Below the pieces are notes generated by a model that saw only the letters and a program-made list of their open reading frames with translations, was not told the origin of the DNA and ran no database searches. From Chromera velia (Eukaryota; Sar; Chromeraceae), in assembly GCA_018398765.1 (NCBI GenBank), contig JAHBMJ010004494.1, forward strand, positions 26,806 to 69,305: a DNA stretch of 42,500 nt, read 5' to 3'. Below, one piece after another: positions 22,401-32,186 of this stretch. The position numbers and the translations under genes are program-made. The stretch's first letter is position 1. Each line of letters opens with the position of its first letter.

Positions 22401-25042
22401 CGGAGGACGCTTCCCATTCAGCAGCAGAACGGTCACGTGTCCCGCCGCCGCCACCGATTTCTTCTACGGATTCCTCAGGCACCCCCCTCCCTTCGTCCTC
22501 TTCCTCTTCCTCTTCCTCTTCCTCCAAGGGTCCCCCCCCTCTGGTGCCCCTTCCCATTCCCATACGGAACGGAAGGTTGCCTGGCAGTGGGCCGGCCCCA
22601 GAGGCAGGAGACGCGGTGGAGGCACCAGAAAGCCTAGGAAGCATGGGGAGACGTGCGAGACGCACCCTTGAAGAGGGGAGGGAGACACCGTCAAATGTTC
22701 TCACGGCAGACAGCCCCCCTTTTGTCCCCCTCGTACAAACTGACCCCTGGTTTTTCACCCCACAATTCGCCCCAGCACCCCACCCCCACAGGCAACCATC
22801 CACCCCACACACGCTCACTCAGTCCCGTTTCCAGTTCACGTCCGACGCTCTCCACGCTCCCGTTTTCCTCCCACGCGCAGTGCGAACCGTAAGGCTGGAC
22901 ATGAGCACAGTTCGCGAATCCAGCCCCGCAGTAGCTCGGCGTCTCCGCGCTGCCCGTCGCTCTGCCGAGGGTGGGGCCTCCCCCGCCCTTCTGTCCTCCT
23001 CTGGAGGATCCTCCTCGTCTTCCTCAGAGGACGAGAGGACAGCCCCCCACCCTCTGGCGACAGATCCGCGGTCAGTCACTGCAACCGCAGACGGGCTGCT
23101 GCTGCATGACCCATGCAACTTCAGATACCGTCCTCGTGCGGGGTCTGTAGATGGGTACTGGGCGGCTGGGCTGAGTCAGCTGGGTGTTGTTGGGGGCATG
23201 ACCATGAGATCTGGGTGCGTGGCTCCGACGCCTGTGGGCCATCATGGGGGGGAGATGATGCGGGCAGCAGGGGGCAAACCTAGACTCCGAAAGTGTGTGC
23301 AGGGGGGGGCGTCGAGGAATGCATTCAAGTCCCCGGTGTGTGTACCAACGGCTGTGGCTGGGGATGCGTCTAAGAGTTCGGGTAAGGAAAGGAGGGGGGT
23401 GGGGAGAACAGAAAACAGCTGCCAGCCTGTCGCAACACCTGTGTCCGACAAAGGAGGGGGTGGAAAGGGGGGTTCGAAGGGGAAGCCGGCGGCTCTGGTT
23501 GGGACAGAAGAGGGGGGGGGAAAGGGTGCAGGTGCGTCTACCACCAAGAGGGGTAAGAAGGAACGGAAGGGTGGCAGCAAAACGCCGAAAGCGTCCGCGT
23601 CCTCTCACCAGACGCCCCTCAAGGCACGCTGTGGGCAGAGCTCTTCAGGACAGGGGGCACCTTCGTCTTCTCGGCTGTGCTTCTCTGTCCCTGCACCCGC
23701 TCCTCTGTCGGGTTCGGGACTCCCGACACCTCTCGAGGGGCCCTTGGAGGGTCTGGGGGGGGCCGCATTGGAAGAGGCCCCTACGCCTACTTACTGTCTC
23801 TCAGGCAGCTCTTCAGTACTGTTCAGTCATGCAGGGGGTGAAGGAGAGGGTGAGAGAGTGAGCAGCAGAAATACTGTTCTCCCGCCCCCCGCAACTCCCG
23901 AAGTGCCCCCAACCGGATCGGGTCTGGTGTTGTACGATTTGCCTTCAGCAGGCAGTGACGCCACACCCATTCCAAGTCGTCGGACTATCGGCGAGCAGTT
24001 GGACGAGATCGTCAGACGTTCAGCTGAGAAGGAGAGGGGAAAAACCAATTTAGGAGATGAAGAAGAGGAGATGAAGAGGCTGTGTGCAATGAAGGTTCCC
24101 CAACTGCAGCCCCTACAGGGTGGGGTAGGGTGTCGAAAGGAACGGGGGGGGGCGAAAGAGAGAGTGTCTCCTGCCGTCTCTGGAAGAGACAGTGTCGCGA
24201 AAGAAAAGGAGAGACCCTCTCCCTCCTGCTCAGCAGAGCAAACTCGACGTAGTAGAGATGAGAAGGGTCAAGCTAACCAGGCATCCCAGTGTCCTGCTCC
24301 TCCTGCAACCAAAAGAGGGCCCAGTGCTCTGCCGACAGAGGGAAAGGGCAACCTGCCCCTTTCTCATGACTGTGTGCTCTCGTCAGTAGGACAGAGCAGC
24401 GAGGCGCCGCCACGCCCACCGGACCTCCCCTCGGGGCAGGGCCAGGGCGCCGCCTCTTCTTCTTCCTCTGCGAGCGGGTCAGCAGGTCGAGGTATTGGTT
24501 GTGGAGATTCCTCGCGGTCGAGAGGGGGTCATGAGATGCGGCCGTCGGAACACGAGAGGAGAAGCGCCCACCACCAGGGGGGCAGGGCACCCCGCGACCC
24601 TCAGTCCCATTCACTTCACAGCTCCTCTCCGTTTCAGTCTTCATCATCAGGACTGGGTGGAGGGGCAGGAGGGCATTCTTCAGGGAGTGGGCATGGGAAC
24701 GGGAACGGGTCTGTGATGTTGGATGGTAGAGGGAGGCTGTGGCAGTGGTGCGTCAAAAAGAAGCAGCAGCAGCCCGTCCCTTTACAGCAACAGCAGCATC
24801 AGCAGGGGAAAGAGGGGGAGAAGGGGGGAAGCAAAAAGATGGAGGCAACATCAGGGCAAGAAATTGAAGAGAAAAGGGAGGCAGTTGTGGAGACCCAGGG
24901 GGAAAGGGAAAGGGAAACTGATGGCTGCTTCTTTGAAAGCGAAAAAGAAAAGTTGGGGGCGAGCATGGATCCGGGAGGGGAGAAGGGGGAGAAGAATGCA
25001 GCAGGGAAAGAGAGGACGGAGGAAGTCTCCAGCTCTCTTTGA
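17562..25042 (+). CDS. Terminal uridylyltransferase / non-canonical poly(A) polymerase with giant disordered tail, 2161 aa
   Basis: Exons are 17562-18253, 18567-19094, 19470-20337 and 20645-25042; phases agree and the total is 6486 nt. The catalytic domain has H64-G-S66 then SDIDIS with D77 and D79, the metal-binding pair of the DNA-polymerase-beta fold. LQAEVTVRNLGAVANS follows, where the third carboxylate is E131 rather than the usual Asp, then DKRVRTLCTFVKYWA. KGMSAYCAVLLVLHFL, FFEFYSRFDF and MFVRDPFIDRNVA are the PAP-associated region of Cid1-type enzymes, split by a Ser-rich insert of about 130 residues. Known relatives add U or A tails to RNA 3' ends. A short leucine-zipper-like helix (LTERVRLLRSENAGL) comes next, then about 1400 residues rich in Gly, Ser, Pro and charged runs, including RGG-like GGWQGGGRG. 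No targeting peptide is seen, so it is likely nuclear or cytosolic. Confidence 0.8.
19387..19466. repeat. CT then TG microsatellite forming a polypyrimidine tract
   Basis: A run of CT followed by TG dinucleotides ends directly in GTGTGTGCAG, the acceptor of the exon at 19470. The microsatellite therefore supplies the pyrimidine tract of the splice site. Confidence 0.85.
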
Positions 25043-26134
25043 GGAAAATCCATCTGTCTGTTTATTTTCCTTGTTGCTTGTATAAATAGTCTCTTCTCTA
25101 TCACCGCGTCGCTTGCTGCTTTGTCCCCTCCTCCTTTTTCGTGTGCGGGCCTGTATTCTCATGCGCAACCCTCTTTCATGTCCGCTTGCAATGAGACTTT
25201 TTTGATTCTCTCCTTGCTCTTCTGTTGGAGAATTTGAAGTGAAAAGACTGTATGGCACTGTGACTGGTCTCTGTCTTCCAGATTTTCTCTAGCTGCATTG
25301 TCATGATGTACATCGATATTTATTCCCTCGCCCTTTTTCTCTGATTGATTGTATACTCCCTACATGGATGGATGGATGTTCGGTTGGATCAATCTGTGAG
25401 GGATCGAGAAAGAGATAGAAGGAGAAAGGCATGCAATCAAATAAATAAGCCAATAGTTGCATGTCTTTCTGTCTGCATCGTCTCATGATCGTCGGACTCC
25501 TGACGGATGAATGGGATCGCTCGATGCGTGCGTTCACTTGTAAATTCTTCTTGATCGATCGATAGCTGCATGCCTCTCTCGTTGTGGGCGGGTGGGTGAG
25601 AGGGTGGGTGCATGTGGGAGTTGACTGCAGTTCGCGGTTTCGGTGCCGTACGTTTCCGTCACCTTCAGATTTCGTGTTAATTCTACTGTGCTCATTTTTT
25701 GTTCAATGTATGCGTTTATGAGTTCTGCTTTCTCTCACTGAATCGCAATGGAGCGATGTTTCTCTCGTTCATGATTTATTTAAATTCAAGACGAAATACA
25801 GCTGTATGAAAAGCTCCGCTTGAGCCTCCATTGGCCCTCCGGCCAAGCCAGCGATTACATATACGTCAAATCTCTCAGCAAAACTCTGTAAGGGAATCAA
25901 ACATATGGGCATGTCATTATCCACTTCTCAATCGATCGTTTAAATTTTGTTTGATCGATATATACCAGGCTCTACTCTAGTACAAGCTTTTTTCTATTAG
26001 AAATGCTATTGGTATAACGACTAGCCTTAGGATTGGGCCAACCGTGACTAACATACTTTAAAAGCTGGTCGGCATTCTGGTCAAAAGTATGCAAAGTTGG
26101 AGCAGTAAGTTTGTTAATAACCTTTGTATTGAAT
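25043..26134. other. 3' UTR and intergenic DNA
   Basis: No coding signal. It includes a GATC/CGAT-rich stretch near 25553-25563 and an inverted repeat TTGGCC-CTCC-GGCCAA near 25846-25861. The end is AT-rich and borders the retrotransposon. Confidence 0.5.
25440..25445 (+). promoter_or_regulatory. Possible polyadenylation signal AATAAA
   Basis: AATAAA lies 398 nt after the stop of the nucleotidyltransferase gene. No closer canonical signal was seen. Confidence 0.35.
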
Positions 26135-26139
26135 CTACT

Positions 26140-26394
26140 CGCTACGGAGTGTGGTGCAGTGGCTAGCTTGTTGTACGGGGTCTATATGGTATAAGAAGTT
26201 CTGTCATGCAAGGTTCTTACTTCTAGATACTTCCTTACGGACTTTTATATGAAGGCTTGACTCACTGCTGACTATATGCATGCGCGTAGCTTAATTGCAT
26301 AGATGCAAATGTGCTCGAACTGCGCGCATCTCGATATGGCCTGACATGCTGCTTCGCGTACCGTTGCGCGGCTGGCTAGCCTCACAACGTTACG
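26140..26394 (-). repeat. 3' LTR
   Basis: 255 bp, downstream LTR in the element's own orientation, preceded on the minus strand by the polypurine tract. Confidence 0.8.
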
Positions 26395-26409
26395 TACCAC
26401 CTCCCCTCT
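26395..26409 (-). promoter_or_regulatory. Polypurine tract
   Basis: It reads AGAGGGGAGGTGGTA on the minus strand, directly next to the 3' LTR, where plus-strand synthesis would be primed. Confidence 0.65.
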
Positions 26410-26968
26410 GAAGCCACGTCCACGCTGGCTTACCATGGCTTACCAAGAGAACGCAAGAGAATTTTCTAATGCAACTCTTTAGAGCAATAGAGTGGTGATC
26501 GTTGATTAGATCATCGCATTCCCTCATTTGTAGCGTCGTAGGAAATCAAAGAACGCTTTTCTTCTCTTTTCTTTTCTTTCATTTCTCTTATTTCTGATTT
26601 TAGAATTTCCTTTACAGTCTTTCCTGTGGCTCTTCTTCTCTTTCGCATCGTCAACTCATAGTCCACTTCAATCAACCCATCGCAACTCCTAACCACTATC
26701 CGTACCGACTTCACCGTACATCCAGTGTACATGCCCCCTCCCCCTTCAAAGCCGCATCCACGCTCGGTTAGAGAGAGTATGACGTGCACAAGGACAACAA
26801 CAGAGAAAAAAAAAATCAGACGCAAAAGGGCAGAAAACAGATATCGGTTTAAAATTGTCTTTTCATTTACGGAGTCCACTGGATGCCATAGTACTGCATC
26901 TCCCAATCGGTTGGCCCCACAATCACCCTCATCCCTCTGCCATCTGTTTCGTTCGATTCTCTTCCAGC

Positions 26969-28880
26969 TTAGTACCGCTGTTCTAATAGAGATTGTGGAC
27001 TGATAGAAGGCTGCGCTGAGGTGCGGGTAGTCCGCATGCTCCTCATCTGCCACAATGCAGGTCTCACTTCTGGCACACATGGCATCATACCCCCTCCATT
27101 TCCATACATCTCCCTGTAAAATGTCTCCCCCATCTGTCCACACCCACGACGTACCAAAAATGCATGCCAGTTTGCAGTGCCAATTCCCTGAACATTTGGG
27201 ATCAAGTCTTCCCTTCCCAACCGAAAACGAAAAGACACATCCTCCCAATACTCATACTGGAGCGGATCATTCGGTGGGACTGGCGTCTTTGGTTTTACAT
27301 GGGCTGTTTGCCTTCTCTCTTTCTCTTTGTTCTTTGCCTCCGTTCTCTCTTGCCGACGCCTGGCCTGACGAGACGGTGTCAAACCATCAGACGAGACTGC
27401 TGGTTTCTCCACTCCCTCACTGATTGGAGGCAGAGGAGACCAATGGCTGTCCGTCTCCTTCTTTTGCCTCACAGCCAGCATTCCCGTTTCGTGCTTTTCC
27501 TGCCTCTTTCTCTCTTTCTTTTCTTGGCGCTTTTATTTCTGTCTCTCTGCTTTCCCCGGACTTCCACCCCCAAAGTCATTTCCCTGCCCACCTGTCTCCA
27601 AACGATTGAGCTACGGAGATGGGCTATATGGTCTCTCAGACTGGCAGTGGATTTGCTCTCTCAATTACCAACTCCCAACTCCATACAGCGATTCAAACAA
27701 GTCTTTTCCCACACCTCCTTCGTCCTTCTTACTCCTTTCGATCCGGCACAGATCCATCGAAGCGGGCTCATTTATTTGACCATCCCCTCCGGCAGGAGCC
27801 ATCACAGGGGAGCTCTGACCGAAATCAAAAGTCGTCTGAGGCGTCGCAAAGAACATGCCCCCATCGGAATTGATAATCCCACTCCCCTCTTACACTTCCC
27901 ACGTCCCTCTGCCTTCTTTCTGGGACGACTGACTGAAGTTGAACGTCGTGCTTGGAGTTCCAGCGAGTGTGGCTCCCACGGAGCTCACAGGAACACTTCC
28001 TTCTCACACCCCAGACATCTGCACATCTGTTTGCTGCTGTGACTGATTGGAGACGTCCGACTGCACACAGTCGTGTGACCTTACCCGAATACGGTGTGTA
28101 ACCGCCATCGCCCAGTGTATCTTCGACCTAATTTACATCCTCCTCTCTCACATGGAATTCAGACCCTGGGGTATCTGGTGGAATAATTCTTCCCTCTCTC
28201 TCTGTCCCTCGCTCAGGCCTCCTCTGTTGTTGCAAGCGACTAGAAACCTTCGACTGATTACTGCCAAAACCTCGCCTGCACGCTTCACCCCTCTCTCCAC
28301 TTCGATTTGCATTTCCATGTGCGCCTGGAGCCTTGCGCATACCTTCAGAGAAGATGTCTCTAGGCTGCTGGACTTTCTGTTTCCTCCCTCTCCCTGCTGA
28401 ACCTTTTGGGCAACCAGCATTACAGTGCTCAGATAATTGCTGAGACTGCGTTTGCTCTGCCACTTTTTTCTTCCAGGCCGCCTCTGTCAACCTGCGACTT
28501 CTGCGAGTTTTCGGTCTGCCCGTATCGGTGTGTTGAGTCGCATGTTGGACTGCACTCTGCTTCTCAAAAATCCCAGTTGGTGGACCAGGTGGTCTACTAG
28601 CTTCTGTGGACTCCAAGAGTCGCTCTGCAATCTCAAACCCTTCCTTCAAGAGGCCCTCACCGTTCGCTTGCACTTCTCTAGATGGAATGTCCTTGAATTT
28701 TTGAAGTTCACATATAAGCGAAAGAAAATTTCCGAAACGTTTCCAGATCGATATGATCAACGTGCTACTGAAGACTTCTGAGAACTTTTCACAAGGCAAA
28801 GCAATGAACTCATACTTTCCGTTTGTTGTAGTGGTTGCGTGCGTAGTCAGTGCAAGCTGTGTGAAGCTGCAAAGAGACCT
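26969..28880 (-). pseudogene. Broken, possibly Gag-like coding region of the retrotransposon
   Basis: One minus-strand frame is open from about 28880 to 28128. It has FIALPCEKFSEVF, a helical stretch, then Arg/Lys/Gln-rich sequence such as SRRLTEAAWKKKVAEQ. A second frame carries on from about 28076 to 26969 but is cut by five in-frame stops (TGA, TAA, TAA, TAG, TAA). This second frame has a repeated motif, TPSTTFNFSQSS and TPQTTFDFGQSS, each preceded by V-stop-E-G-S. Near its end it reads PVPPNDPLQYEYWEDVSF and ends SLLEQRY. No zinc knuckle, protease or reverse transcriptase motif is visible, so the Gag label rests only on position. Some stops may fall in small introns, but I could not place them with confidence. 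Confidence 0.45.
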
Positions 28881-28951
28881 CGCACTGTTAGACAGAGAAT
28901 TATGTGTTCATGACGCGAGACGGACGGTCTGTGAACTCCACTGAGGCTGAT

Positions 28952-28969
28952 CGTTTCGTTCTGCTACCA
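28952..28969 (-). promoter_or_regulatory. tRNA primer-binding site
   Basis: It reads TGGTAGCAGAACGAAACG on the minus strand, abutting the LTR. It starts with TGG, as needed to pair with a tRNA CCA end, and resembles initiator-Met sites. Confidence 0.7.
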
Positions 28970-29224
28970 TGCTACGGAGTGTGGTGCAGTGGCTAGCTTG
29001 TTGTACGGGGCTCATATAGTATAAGAAGTTCTGTTATGCAAGGTTCTTACTTCTAGATACTTCCTTACGGACTTTCATATGAAGGCTTGACTCACTGCTG
29101 ACTATATGCATGCGCGTAGCTTAATTGCATAGATGCAAATGTGCTCGAACTGCGCGCATCTCGATATGGCCTGACATGCTGCTTCGCGTACCGTTACGCG
29201 GCTGGCTAGCCTCACAACGTTACG
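28970..29224 (-). repeat. 5' LTR
   Basis: 255 bp, upstream LTR in the element's own orientation, followed without spacer by the primer-binding site. It should contain the element's promoter. Confidence 0.8.
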
Positions 29225-29229
29225 CTACT

Positions 29230-29712
29230 ATTGATTGATAGTCAATAATAGATTGATAAGTTCTGCTATGGGGCCAACCTAATATATTTTCCCCAAAAAG
29301 GATTTAAAGGAATTAGTATATAGAAACTCATACTAGGAAATAATCAATGTTCTAGAAAATGTTTGAAACACTAGTTGAAACGCTAATTGAAATTAACGAA
29401 AAGAAGAAAATATAGCTTAATTTAAAATGCTTATTATAATTACGGATTCAAAACGTTAACGGTTAACTGCTTAACTATATTTTTTAATTTAGAAAGATTT
29501 ATGTCCGGAGGATTCTATATAACGAAGATTCTAGGAAGGATTGGCCTCCCGCCCCGATGCCGAATGTCCAACGTGCGTTAGGACGTGCCGCAGAGAAAAC
29601 GCCGAAGCGCGCATCAAACCTTTTTTGTACCCTTTTGCAATCCAGTTTTATATTCTACAATGTCCGTAAGGACCCTGAGATGACATCTTTCTGTTGCAAT
29701 GACACAGTTGCA
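29230..29712. other. AT-rich intergenic DNA
   Basis: Low-complexity AT-rich sequence between the retrotransposon and the next gene. Nothing coding was seen. Confidence 0.55.
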
Positions 29713-31549
29713 TCATGATGGTTGATTACGGAAAAGAATGGACTGAAAAAATCGGAAATTCAAAAGAAAGAGAGAGAGAGCCTGTCGGTCAATCCGTCTG
29801 CTCATCTGCCTTTCTTTTCTAGTTTCTTTTGGGCCTCCCGAAAGTCGATCCGTCTGACGGTGTAGATGTGTTTCATGATTGCAAAAGGGATCAAGGCTTA
29901 AACGAGAGTTAAACGATAATCAAGCCGTCGCTGCATTACCAGTCGCCCGCCCTCTTCCCTTTTCCAAGTGAAGGTTCGATCACTCGACGAAGCGAGAAGA
30001 AACGGTCTCGCTACTTACATGTCTCCGCACAGATCCTTCTTCCCTCTCATACTGGCTCTCATACGCAGTAAATGAAACCTCTTCACGGTCAAACCAGTCA
30101 GCCGGTACGTCGATCAATCGACGCATGATACTGCCATCACTCATGTAAACGCCGGCAATAAAGCCTTCCTCCCTCCCTTCAAAGAAACTGCGTGCCTCCC
30201 CGCAGACCCCACAGATGCCAATCGTCTCTGAGAATCTCAAATGTAATGTCCTGAAGATACTCTGGAGGAGTCGCCGCAAACGAATGCGCCAAGCACTGTA
30301 CAGGAAGCACCCTTGGTTCCTCAGGATGCACTTGGTCCAGTCTCCACAGACTTGGAGATGGCCTCTGACTCTACCTGGATGTCCGCACGTACAGAGGCCG
30401 TCTCTGTGTCCCCTTCCGACTCCGACTCGGACGCCGAGTCTGAGCCCGCCAAGGGCTGGGGCTCCAGGTTCATCGGAGGTCTGTCGGGCTGCAGAATCCA
30501 GGGGAGGCCTCCGGCAGCCTCGAAGGCGGCAAAGGTCATCTCGGCTCGGTGCTCGGACTTGAACTTTTTCTCTTCAAAGGTCAGAGGCACGAGTTCGATC
30601 ATGGCGATCGCAGGACGATAAAATGTCGACAGGTGTTTCTCGGGGCGGATGGGATCACTGCCCCCACACAGAAAAGCACTGGTAGTCGGCATGCAGACTG
30701 ACTCCTCAGGAAATCCCGCCAGCCATTCTTTGGCCTTCTTGCGACAACAGAGTCGGTCCAGAAAGGTGGGGGGTGGAGTTGGCAGACCAACAACAGGCTC
30801 CGTGGAGTCACTGGGTGCATTCACGGAGAGGATGGGAGTGAAGGGGGTGGGCCAGCTGGGCAACATGTCATTTGGAGGAACCGGCACACCCTGACGACAG
30901 TAATGGACGTAGGTGCGGATGGCTTCGAACGGCCATGTGTGGGGGGCAGGGTCCCTCGATGCGGGAAGGCGGGATAGAAGGACCTCCTTGATGGGCCACC
31001 AGGGGGGCAGGAAGAGGACGAACTCATGAAGAAGGAGGTTACACAACCTCCACACAGATCCATCAGAGTCCTCGGCACTCTCCTCCTGACTGGCATCTTC
31101 TTCTGTGTCGGAATCTGCAAGCTTCTCCAAGTGTTCCGTTCTCTCTGCACGACTTATGGCGAGCTCCTCTCTGGCATGTCGGCAGGAAAGGGGGCATTCG
31201 AAGGATCCCAGAAAATGGGCATTTGGACGTACGGGCTTTCTCCCTCTTGAAAGTCTGCCACTTTTCCCTGTCTGTTGAAGACAGGATTCATGAAAGAGAG
31301 GCGACAGAGCCCATTGGTGATCACGGTCCAGCCCGCATTCGGAAAACGATCGGAAGGGGGGGTCTTGCAGAGGAATAGATCAACACCCACTGCAGAGACC
31401 ATGTTATCGAAACACGAGTGGATAGGTCCGTAGGCCTCTTCAATATGGCTTCGCAGCTCTGGTGCGAAGTCCTTGTTCTTCTCCATGCCAAAGTAGAGAT
31501 TTGGAGGAATCCACATTCCGGGGAATGAATAATAAAGAAACTGGTCCAT
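29713..31549 (-). CDS. Four-exon gene, 492-aa protein of unknown family
   Basis: Exons in transcript order are 31549-31233, 31170-30393, 30261-30019 and 29853-29713. Donors are GTACGT, GTACGT and GTAAGT. Acceptors are GACATGCCAG, GACTCCTCCAG and ACACCGTCAG. Phases agree through all four. Introns are 62, 131 and 165 nt. The start sits in ACCATGG, a strong context. The N-terminal 105 residues are globular-looking (YYSFPGMWIPPNLYFGM, GWTVITNGLCRLSFMNPVF). An acidic Glu/Asp/Ser segment follows, then VWRLCNLLLHEFVLFLPPWWPIKEV and a Pro-rich linker with VPVPPND. Next come FLDRLCCRKKAKEWLAGFP, an acidic Ser/Glu stretch, and an EGFIAGVYMSDGSIMRRLIDVPADWF block. No membrane span is certain and no family is recognised. 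The last exon is the least sure. The gene is divergent from the HNH gene, 637 bp away. Confidence 0.65.
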
Positions 31550-32186
31550 GGTGTTCTCGGAATCTATACAGCTACAGCTACAGACTGTGCAGGGAAAGGT
31601 GAGCGTCTATGTTGAAGGGGGGATCCTCAGAGGGTGAGTCACGTTAAGCTGCATGGAGGGTGATCTGATTGAGGTTTTTGTTATGCATGCCGCGTCCCCG
31701 TGTATGAGGGGCGGATCTGGAGGGTTGCTGTACTCGCTGAGATTCTACTGGAGATTCAGTGGAGAAGCTTTGAGACTGTGACTTTTGACGCAGTCTGCGC
31801 GCAACACTGCGGCAACAATTAATTTTCCGTCTCCAAAATTCGGCTCCGTGAAGGCGCATTGCAGTATTGACGCACGCATAACGAATCCCCATAAATGCAG
31901 TACAACTCAGTGTTGCATCGTTGCAACCCTTGGTGCAGTTTACCTTACCATGCAGATTCATTGCAGAACTTACTCTGAGACCCCTGACCATAACATAAAT
32001 ACAAAAAAATGAACGTCTATATATATTACTATAAGTTGCGTCACTCAGCTTCAGACAATTCTTCCGTACTATGCATTCAAAGTCGTCCACACACACTCGC
32101 GAAATAAAAAGCTGGATAGAACGGTCTGAACCTGCACGGAAGCAACTTGAAACGAGGTGAGCGATGGGAAACAACACACGATAAGC
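31550..32186. other. Divergent intergenic region
   Basis: It lies between two genes pointing apart, so both promoters should be here. It has GTTGCATCGTTGCAAC near 31915 (imperfect palindrome) and a short TATATATA near 32020. A minus-strand frame (31644-32177) is Cys-rich and judged non-coding. Confidence 0.5.

Larger units (their letters stand above)
26140..29224 (-). mobile_element. Non-autonomous LTR retrotransposon, 3085 bp
   Basis: Two 255-bp direct repeats (26140-26394 and 28970-29224; 8 differences, about 97% identical) bound a 2575-bp interior. The 5-bp target duplication CTACT is at 26135-26139 and 29225-29229. On the minus strand, the sequence right after the 5' LTR is TGGTAGCAGAACGAAACG, close to the complement of an initiator-Met tRNA 3' end (the first ten bases match the animal form). 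A purine tract AGAGGGGAGGTGG lies directly before the 3' LTR. The interior has no reverse transcriptase, protease or integrase, only a broken coding region. It must have been copied by enzymes from another element. LTR ends are CG/CA rather than the usual TG/CA. High LTR identity implies a fairly recent insertion. Confidence 0.8.

Noticed and set aside
27164-28042. Plus-strand ORF of 292 aa.
   Set aside because: It is rich in Leu, Phe, Ser and Pro from pyrimidine-rich DNA and lies antisense to the retrotransposon coding frame. It has no domain or splice support.
28128-28400. Separate cellular gene on the minus strand.
   Set aside because: It lies wholly inside the LTR element between primer site and polypurine tract, so it is treated as element content.
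26140-29224. tRNA-derived SINE pair: both 255-bp repeats contain TGGTGCAGTGGCTAGC, which resembles a pol III A box, and a GGTTC further on.
   Set aside because: A shared 5-bp target duplication outside the pair, a primer site and a polypurine tract at the inner edges fit LTRs better, and the B-box match is poor.
31154-31200. Frameshift mutation in a C5 run of the 29713-31549 gene.
   Set aside because: A 62-nt GT-AG intron with a donor type used elsewhere in the window explains the frame change.
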